From positions 1 through 11,076 of the forward strand of contig SKGZ01000041.1 of the NCBI GenBank assembly GCA_007117175.1: 11,076 nt of DNA, read 5' to 3'. This stretch comes from Bacteriovoracales bacterium (GTDB taxonomy: Bacteria > Bdellovibrionota > Bacteriovoracia > Bacteriovoracales > Bacteriovoracaceae). This document shows, in pieces, positions 7,110 to 11,076 of the stretch (the stretch's first letter is position 1; the number at the start of each line of letters is the position of its first letter). A program made the position numbers and the translations under genes. The notes beneath the pieces are model-generated. The model worked only from the letters and a program-made list of their open reading frames with translations, made no database searches and was not told the origin of the DNA.

Positions 7110-8193
7110 TCACCTTATGAGCGGTCTCCTTGATTGTTCGACTCGCTTTTTCCTTAATTTCTAGTTTGCGATAGGGCACACTGGGGTCAAACTTATGATC
7201 AATCTCAAATTTTTTATGAACCTGGGCAAGACCTTTGCCCATCCCTCTCATAATACTTTCAAACATTTTTTTATCTAATTTTTTATTTTGTAATGAAGCT
7301 AAAATTTCCAAGGCTTTTTCAAAACTCACAACTTCGTTATACGATCGCTTAGTTGTTAAGGCATCAAAAATATCCGCAAAGGCACAAACCTTGGCCATGT
7401 GATGGATATCCTCACCTTGAATTTTGGCAGGATAGCCAGTGCCATCAATATTTTCATGATGCTGAGAAATAACCTTGAGAACTTCTTGCCAATTGATTTT
7501 TTGATCCAGTTGCTTAATTAAAGGAGAAATCATCTGCACTCCTTCTTCTGGATGTTTTTGAATAGAGGCAAATTCTTCATCGGAAAGGCTGCCAGGTTTA
7601 TTGATAATTCCTGTAGCAACTTTCAACTTACCAATATCATGTAAAAGTGCCCCTACCCCCATAGTCATCAATTTTTCTTTTGAGGCTTTGGGATAGATCA
7701 TTCGGTAAAAACAAAGAGAGTATAGGCAAACGTTAATAGAATGATCAAAGGTGTAAAAATCGTGAAAGCTCAGTTGGCCAATCATAATTTTTAATTCTTC
7801 AATGCTCTTATCTGCCAAGGCATCTCCCATTTGCTGAACCACCTGAGGGGAGTGCTTTAACTGTTGAGTTAGTTCTTGAGCATTGGCACTTTCAAAAACT
7901 TTTTGCAAATGATCCACGGCCATTTCTTTCACTAAGCGAACTTCTTCTACTTTTTTATACTCTCCTAATAATAAAAAATAATCTTGCCGTTGAGATTCAG
8001 GAACATAAAACTGGGCATATTTTTTTTGAAGTTGCTCGCGAAAATTTTCAGTTAACTGATCATCTTTAGGAAAAACTCTCACAAACTTTATTTTTCCCTT
8101 CACCGAAGCATTGATATAGAGATCGATCGGCAGCTTCCTCTGTAAAGGCAGTAAACTTAGGTTAATACTAAAAAACTGTGAAGTGGGCTCCAT
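7096..8193 (-). CDS. HD-GYP domain cyclic-di-GMP phosphodiesterase
   Basis: This 365-residue cytosolic protein is predicted to hydrolyse the second messenger c-di-GMP, which in other bacteria controls motility, adhesion and pili. The HD-GYP domain occupies about residues 140-325. It keeps His151 in FDHSINV, the metal-binding pair His185-Asp186 in HDIGKL, His214 in KHPEEG, His245-His246 in QHHE, the GYP signature DGTGYP (250-255) and Asp274 in FADIFDALT. All expected metal ligands look intact, so it should be active. The N-terminal region (1-130) shows no receiver, PAS or membrane segment; strands near 20-45 and a probable helical linker can be seen, and I do not recognise a sensor. The Shine-Dalgarno AAGGAGGG (8211-8204) lies ten bases before the ATG but is buried in a long hairpin. 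The gene follows ssb by 51 bases and is probably co-transcribed with it. Confidence 0.94.
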   Translation of the reverse strand: MEPTSQFFSINLSLLPLQRKLPIDLYINASVKGKIKFVRVFPKDDQLTENFREQLQKKYAQFYVPESQRQDYFLLLGEYKKVEEVRLVKEMAVDHLQKVFESANAQELTQQLKHSPQVVQQMGDALADKSIEELKIMIGQLSFHDFYTFDHSINVCLYSLCFYRMIYPKASKEKLMTMGVGALLHDIGKLKVATGIINKPGSLSDEEFASIQKHPEEGVQMISPLIKQLDQKINWQEVLKVISQHHENIDGTGYPAKIQGEDIHHMAKVCAFADIFDALTTKRSYNEVVSFEKALEILASLQNKKLDKKMFESIMRGMGKGLAQVHKKFEIDHKFDPSVPYRKLEIKEKASRTIKETAHKVIKTH

Positions 8194-8199
8194 AAGAAT

Positions 8200-8234
8200 T
8201 CTTCCCTCCTTAAGAAGACCTTAAGAAGGGAAAA
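8200..8234 (-). promoter_or_regulatory. Hairpin sequestering the ribosome binding site of the HD-GYP gene
   Basis: In the minus-strand RNA the arm 8230-8220 (CCCUUCUUAAG) pairs with 8214-8204 (CUUAAGGAGGG) around a five-base loop, giving 11 pairs with one G-U. The stem extends outward to 8234/8200 for 15 pairs with two G-U. The 3' arm contains the entire Shine-Dalgarno of the HD-GYP gene. No U-run follows, so it does not look like an intrinsic terminator. A 10-bp palindrome, AAGAATTCTT (8194-8203), fills the rest of the gap to the start codon. Confidence 0.6.
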
Positions 8235-8244
8235 CATCTTGATA

Positions 8245-8688
8245 CTAAAATGGAATATCATCAGCAGCAAAAGAACTGTCTGATTGAACCTCGTAGGGTT
8301 TGGCCGCCTCTGTTGAATTTTGAGAAGCCCCCATGCTGCTCGAGCGAGACGCTCCCTCGCTGGCACCAGAAAGGAATTGAACAGTATTGGCGACAATTTC
8401 TGTCGTATAGCGCTTTTGCCCTTCCTTATCTTCCCATGAACGAGTTTGTAATTTACCCTCAATATAAGCTTGGCGCCCTTTAGATAAGTATTGATTACAA
8501 AGTTCAGCTAACTTTCCCCACACCACAATGCGATGCCACTCAGTACGCTCTTGCTTTTCTCCTGATTTATCAGTCCAATTTTCAGAGGTTGCCACAGAAA
8601 AATTACAAACACCGTTGCCAGAAGGGGTCATTTTAAATTCAGGATCCTGCCCTAAGCGACCAATTAACATTACTTTGTTCAAACTCAT
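8245..8688 (-). CDS. ssb: Single-stranded DNA-binding protein
   Basis: SSB coats single-stranded DNA during replication, recombination and repair and recruits partner enzymes. The 147-residue product starts [17 protein letters not shown], the conserved entry into the OB fold (about 1-107), and includes [14 protein letters not shown] with the DNA-stacking Trp region around 51-57. A Ser/Ala-rich flexible linker (about 108-138) leads to the acidic tip DDIPF (143-147), which docks partner proteins. Length and layout are typical of bacterial SSB. The frame is open to 8742, but the extra 18 residues do not belong to the family. The ATG at 8688 has AAGGAG six bases upstream and is the real start. 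A consensus -10 and a perfect dyad lie just upstream, and the HD-GYP gene follows 51 bases downstream. Confidence 0.97.
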   Translation of the reverse strand: MSLNKVMLIGRLGQDPEFKMTPSGNGVCNFSVATSENWTDKSGEKQERTEWHRIVVWGKLAELCNQYLSKGRQAYIEGKLQTRSWEDKEGQKRYTTEIVANTVQFLSGASEGASRSSSMGASQNSTEAAKPYEVQSDSSFAADDIPF

Positions 8689-8700
8689 AAAACTCTCCTT

Positions 8701-8716
8701 TTTGTCTAGTGACAAA
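8701..8716. promoter_or_regulatory. Perfect 16-bp dyad at the ssb transcription start (candidate operator)
   Basis: TTTGTC and GACAAA flank a TAGT spacer as a perfect inverted repeat with 6-bp arms. It lies between the ssb -10 and the Shine-Dalgarno and would span the predicted transcription start near 8713. This is the usual place for a repressor operator. It does not match the E. coli LexA box (CTGT-N8-ACAG), so no regulator is named. A small hairpin at the 5' end of the message is an alternative reading. Confidence 0.45.
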
Positions 8717-8719
8717 TCT

Positions 8720-8747
8720 ATTATAAAACGAACCGAAATCAAACCGA
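8720..8747 (-). promoter_or_regulatory. ssb promoter with tandem upstream repeats
   Basis: On the minus strand a perfect TATAAT -10 occupies 8725-8720. No good -35 lies 16-18 bases upstream. Instead the region holds two AACCGA direct repeats (plus-strand 8731-8736 and 8742-8747), 11 bp apart, about one helical turn. A strong -10, a poor -35 and turn-spaced direct repeats suggest activator-dependent transcription. This is inferred from arrangement alone. Confidence 0.45.
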
Positions 8748-8863
8748 TTTTCTCAGGTGTTGACCGACTCGCCTTCTAGTTTGCAAGTAATCAAATTATC
8801 AATATCAAGGTAAATATCTGATTTTTAATGTGTTTTGCTGCCTGCAGCCACAATACTTTTTAA

Positions 8864-9214
8864 TTAATCTAGTTTTTCCCAAAATTCTCTTACTTTTCTT
8901 TTGGCCACCCTAACATCTTTTGCATACCAAGCTACATCAAATCCACAATGGGGGCAGGGCAGCTGACGGCGAAAGAGCCCGTAGTGAATCAACTCCCACA
9001 ACACCCATATAAAAGGGGCAAAAACCAAGCCGCGATAATCCATCCACGGCCACAGCAAGGCGCAAACCAACGAAATCAATAAGGTCATTTGAATATAATT
9101 CCTCACAGAGGGACGAGAGCGTAGGGACATCTGTCTTTGGGAGCCGCAAAGGGCGCACAAAAAGCTCATCTGAGCCTTTTTGATCCTATACCATGGTCTT
9201 TTCACTGCTTCCAT
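8864..9214 (-). CDS. Small membrane protein with two CxxC knuckles
   Basis: I do not recognise the family. The 116-residue product starts with ATG at 9214; AGGAG (9223-9219) sits four bases upstream, and an in-frame GTG at 9217 is too close to it. Residues 20-23 (CALC) and 87-90 (CPHC, followed by GF) are two zinc-knuckle-like pairs that could together bind one metal as a split zinc ribbon. Between them lie two hydrophobic stretches (about 40-57 and 62-80) that would form a transmembrane hairpin, placing both CxxC pairs on the same side of the membrane, probably cytoplasmic given the many flanking Lys/Arg. The C-terminus is basic and helical (KDVRVAKRKVREFWEKLD). The gene sits upstream of ssb on the same strand, but ssb has its own promoter, so they need not be functionally linked. 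Confidence 0.7.
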   Translation of the reverse strand: MEAVKRPWYRIKKAQMSFLCALCGSQRQMSLRSRPSVRNYIQMTLLISLVCALLWPWMDYRGLVFAPFIWVLWELIHYGLFRRQLPCPHCGFDVAWYAKDVRVAKRKVREFWEKLD

Positions 9215-9271
9215 CACTCTCCTATTTTAGTCCACTCCCCACCAGTGATAAAGATTTGGTCAAAAATGCCG

Positions 9272-9292
9272 CTGGGCCTTCCTATGGCCCAG
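9272..9292 (-). promoter_or_regulatory. GC-rich hairpin upstream of the CxxC membrane-protein gene
   Basis: CTGGGCC and GGCCCAG form a perfect 7-bp stem with a 7-base loop. On the minus strand a run of five T follows after four bases, so it could act as a weak terminator or attenuator for leftward transcription ahead of the gene starting at 9214. Rightward there is no T-run. Confidence 0.3.
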
Positions 9293-9308
9293 GGTAAATG
9301 GTGGGATT

Positions 9309-9328
9309 TCAATAGATATCAATAGATC
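9309..9328 (+). repeat. Tandem 10-bp direct repeat
   Basis: TCAATAGATA (9309-9318) is followed directly by TCAATAGATC (9319-9328). A third copy with one change from the second, TCAGTAGATC, occurs at 9382-9391. The 10-bp period would place adjacent copies on one face of the helix. Confidence 0.5.
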
Positions 9329-9346
9329 TTTGGTGGCGGGGTGAAA

Positions 9347-9407
9347 CAAGGCCAACGCTCTACAATTCCCTGATCTAAGTTTCAGTAGATCAAGGCTAAC
9401 GCTTTAC
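9347..9407 (+). repeat. Imperfect 17-bp direct repeat pair upstream of the TadG-like gene
   Basis: CAAGGCCAACGCTCTAC (9347-9363) recurs as CAAGGCTAACGCTTTAC (9391-9407), differing at two T/C positions and offset by 44 bp, about four helical turns. Between them TGATCTA (9371-9377) and TAGATCA (9386-9392) form a perfect 7-bp inverted repeat. The pair ends about 50 bp before the start codon, which suits a regulator-binding region. Confidence 0.5.
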
Positions 9408-9460
9408 TTGATACACAGCTCATACCAAAATAGAGAAAGGTGAAAACTCAACAAAACTAT

Positions 9461-11076
9461 ATGAAAATACAGGAAAAAAGCCACTTAAACCTCCCCAACC
9501 CACCCGGTGACTTTTTCACTCTAGTGTCATCTCGCCCCCACCGGCAACGTGGTCAATTAAGCCTTTTTTTTGTGGTCACATTAGTGATCTCGCTCACCCT
9601 CACTGCCTTTGTGGTTAACGTAGGGCTATTTGTGAAAGCCAAAATAAACCTACAAAATGCAGTGGATGCGGCAGCCTACGCCGGAGCTTCAGTACAGGCC
9701 CGCCATCTCACTAATATTGCTTATCTCAATTGGGAAATGCGCAATACCTATAAGGAGTGGATGTTTAAGTATTATGTTCTGGGCAATCTCTCTGCCCCCG
9801 GGGTCAGAAACCCTGATGCTTCCAATATTAACGGTGTCAACCAAGGGGGAATGAGTTTTAATCTGCCTCCCATGGCCGGTCAAGCCCCACAGCCCCATGA
9901 GCTTGATTTCTATAACGTTCCCTCTATTTGTGTTTTCTTAGGTCGTCAAGGCCAGGGAAATATGTGTTCGGTTTACTCCATTCCCGGACTACCGCGACTA
10001 GCAGGAGGCAGCTGGGGAAATATGGATCAAATCACCACCGAGGTGGTAGACGCCCTCAGCATTCAGAAGGCCAAGGATTGTTCACTGATGAGCCAGTTAA
10101 ATTATAATATCACTAATCGCTGGACCTATGGCACAGGTGAAACCACAACTAATGACCCGCTAGTACAGTTTGCCAATGACCCAGGATTACTTGCCTTTGA
10201 TCGCCCAGGAAGCTGGCCAAAGGCCACTGAACAGGCCATTCGCATTCGCAATCTAGAATACATTGTCAATGCCCCCCCCAGGAACTCAGTATGTGCCAAT
10301 CAAGGAGCTGCTGAAAACTGTGCACTAACTATCGACTCCTTGGAAGCAATGGGAGATGTCAGGAATGAGCGCATAGTTAAAGCTTTCTATTCCGCTTATC
10401 GCAATTTAGGTAATGACTTTGATCGGGAAATGAAAGCAAGCTTTACCCTGAGCGAACTTGTTCCTCAACCCTATAATCAAGTCAATCCTAACGACCTGAG
10501 TAATTTACTGATTCCCCAACTCTACGAAAAATACTACCTTGACCTTAAGCTTTCCACTATTAACTACGCATTATTTTTTACTATGTTCAGCCCAATCACT
10601 GAACAAATGAATGATATCAACGCCACTTCAGATGCTGCCTGCAGCATGAGTAAAATTGGCTTTCCTGTGCCCGGTTACCCTTTTGGCTTTCAAAAGAATC
10701 CCAACGTGCTCACCTATTACGCAGTCAAAGGAGAAGCTCGCTTTGAAGGGCTTTTTAACCCCTTTGGTGGATTTATCACCTTAGAAGCTTACAGTGCCGC
10801 CAAACCTATGGGAGCAAGGATTGGTCCTAAAATCTTCCATGACAATAATGATAGCGTACTCAGTCGCAATGATCCCACCAACCTGCGCAGCACTCACTTT
10901 GTTTTTGGCATAAGAAATAGTGCACCTCCATCAATGACTAGCTTCCCACTCCTTCCACTAGCCGAAGGACAATTTTGGCTGGAAAATAAAGAAGACGCCA
11001 TCGGGGGAGCCGTGCAAGCTGAAGAACTGCGCTATACCGTGCCCAACATGCTTTTTAGCTCCCCTGAAACTGCCAA
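9461..11076 (+). CDS. TadG/TadE-like Flp-pilus assembly protein, partial (runs off right edge)
   Basis: About 538 codons are visible with no stop. The N-terminus has a Pro-rich cytoplasmic stretch, then RQRGQLSLFFVV opening a single transmembrane helix (about 34-58), then LQNAVDAAAYAGA (64-76). This arrangement is the hallmark of the N-terminal domain of TadG/TadE-like proteins, which anchor in the inner membrane and act in assembly of Flp/Tad-type pili or related secretion systems. The rest is a long periplasmic region without a family I recognise, with several cysteines (for example SICVFLG, NMCSVYS, SVCANQG, ENCALT). No von Willebrand A MIDAS motif (DxSxS) is visible in this part. The ATG at 9461 lacks a close Shine-Dalgarno; an in-frame GTG at 9440 is an alternative. 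Other tad genes would be expected to the right. Family confidence is good, exact role less so. Confidence 0.8.
   Translation, partial: MKIQEKSHLNLPNPPGDFFTLVSSRPHRQRGQLSLFFVVTLVISLTLTAFVVNVGLFVKAKINLQNAVDAAAYAGASVQARHLTNIAYLNWEMRNTYKEWMFKYYVLGNLSAPGVRNPDASNINGVNQGGMSFNLPPMAGQAPQPHELDFYNVPSICVFLGRQGQGNMCSVYSIPGLPRLAGGSWGNMDQITTEVVDALSIQKAKDCSLMSQLNYNITNRWTYGTGETTTNDPLVQFANDPGLLAFDRPGSWPKATEQAIRIRNLEYIVNAPPRNSVCANQGAAENCALTIDSLEAMGDVRNERIVKAFYSAYRNLGNDFDREMKASFTLSELVPQPYNQVNPNDLSNLLIPQLYEKYYLDLKLSTINYALFFTMFSPITEQMNDINATSDAACSMSKIGFPVPGYPFGFQKNPNVLTYYAVKGEARFEGLFNPFGGFITLEAYSAAKPMGARIGPKIFHDNNDSVLSRNDPTNLRSTHFVFGIRNSAPPSMTSFPLLPLAEGQFWLENKEDAIGGAVQAEELRYTVPNMLFSSPETA

Larger units (their letters stand above)
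9215..9460. other. Intergenic region with repeats between divergent genes
   Basis: No gene is supported in these 246 bases. They hold a GC-rich perfect hairpin (9272-9292), a tandem 10-bp repeat (9309-9328), a 17-bp direct repeat with 15 identities (9347-9363 and 9391-9407), and an inverted repeat (9371-9377 and 9386-9392). They should contain the promoters of the CxxC membrane protein (leftward) and the TadG-like gene (rightward). No single promoter stands out; TTGATA (9408-9413) with TAGAGA (9431-9436) at 17 bp is the best, weak, rightward pair. Confidence 0.5.

Noticed and set aside
8157..8483. Open frames on both strands across the ssb 3' end (minus 8157-8462, plus 8250-8483)
   Set aside because: Shadows of ssb, whose OB fold and DDIPF tail account for this stretch.
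8837..8848. GCTG-CCTG-CAGC as a terminator for the CxxC membrane-protein gene
   Set aside because: Only a 4-bp stem, with no T-run on the relevant (minus) strand.
9137..9325. Short plus-strand open frame over the start of the CxxC membrane-protein gene
   Set aside because: Low-complexity translation without a ribosome site; it overlaps a better supported gene.
9657..9898. Open frames on both strands at 9657-9898
   Set aside because: They lie within the continuous TadG-like frame that starts at 9461, which shows family motifs.
1..11076. CRISPR array, tRNA/rRNA genes, insertion sequence, phage or defence system
   Set aside because: No repeat-spacer pattern, transposase or integrase motif, defence-associated domain or RNA-gene signature was found on either strand.

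Overview
The window is moderately AT-rich chromosomal DNA from a Gram-negative-type bacterium. It carries secreted trypsin-like proteases with signal peptides, an HD-GYP c-di-GMP phosphodiesterase, a TadG-like Flp-pilus protein and two secondary transporters, all with purine-rich Shine-Dalgarno sites. The combination would suit a free-living or predatory deltaproteobacterial lineage such as Bdellovibrionota, but no marker here fixes the taxonomy, so this is only an inference.

Left part (1-3329, minus strand): a compact three-gene operon. A secreted, beta-strand-rich protein of unknown function comes first. A DAACS-family Na+/dicarboxylate-type symporter follows after a 2-base gap. An AbgT-family transporter comes last; its start lies inside the end of the symporter gene and it runs off the left edge.

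Centre (3475-7109, plus strand): a tandem family of three paralogous secreted S1 (chymotrypsin-fold) serine proteases. Copies 1 and 3 keep the His-Asp-Ser triad and share an unrecognised C-terminal domain. Copy 2 stops just after the catalytic Asp, has no Ser nucleophile, and its end overlaps the start of copy 3. All three place an Ile-(Ile/Met)-Gly-Gly mature N-terminus two or three residues after the predicted signal-peptide cleavage, which suggests a very short activation peptide.

Right-centre (7096-8742, minus strand): ssb followed by an HD-GYP phosphodiesterase gene that converges on protease 3 and overlaps it by 14 bp. A long hairpin in the ssb to HD-GYP gap contains the whole HD-GYP Shine-Dalgarno sequence. 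The ssb promoter region has a consensus -10, a perfect dyad and a pair of direct repeats. Further right (8864-9214, minus) is a small membrane protein with two CxxC knuckles around a transmembrane hairpin.

Right edge (9461-11076, plus strand): the N-terminal part of a large TadG/TadE-like protein. Its 246-bp upstream gap holds several short direct and inverted repeats and looks regulatory. The most interesting items are the protease array, with its truncated member and short propeptide, and the RBS-sequestering hairpin before the HD-GYP gene. No tRNA, rRNA, CRISPR array, insertion sequence or convincing intrinsic terminator was seen.
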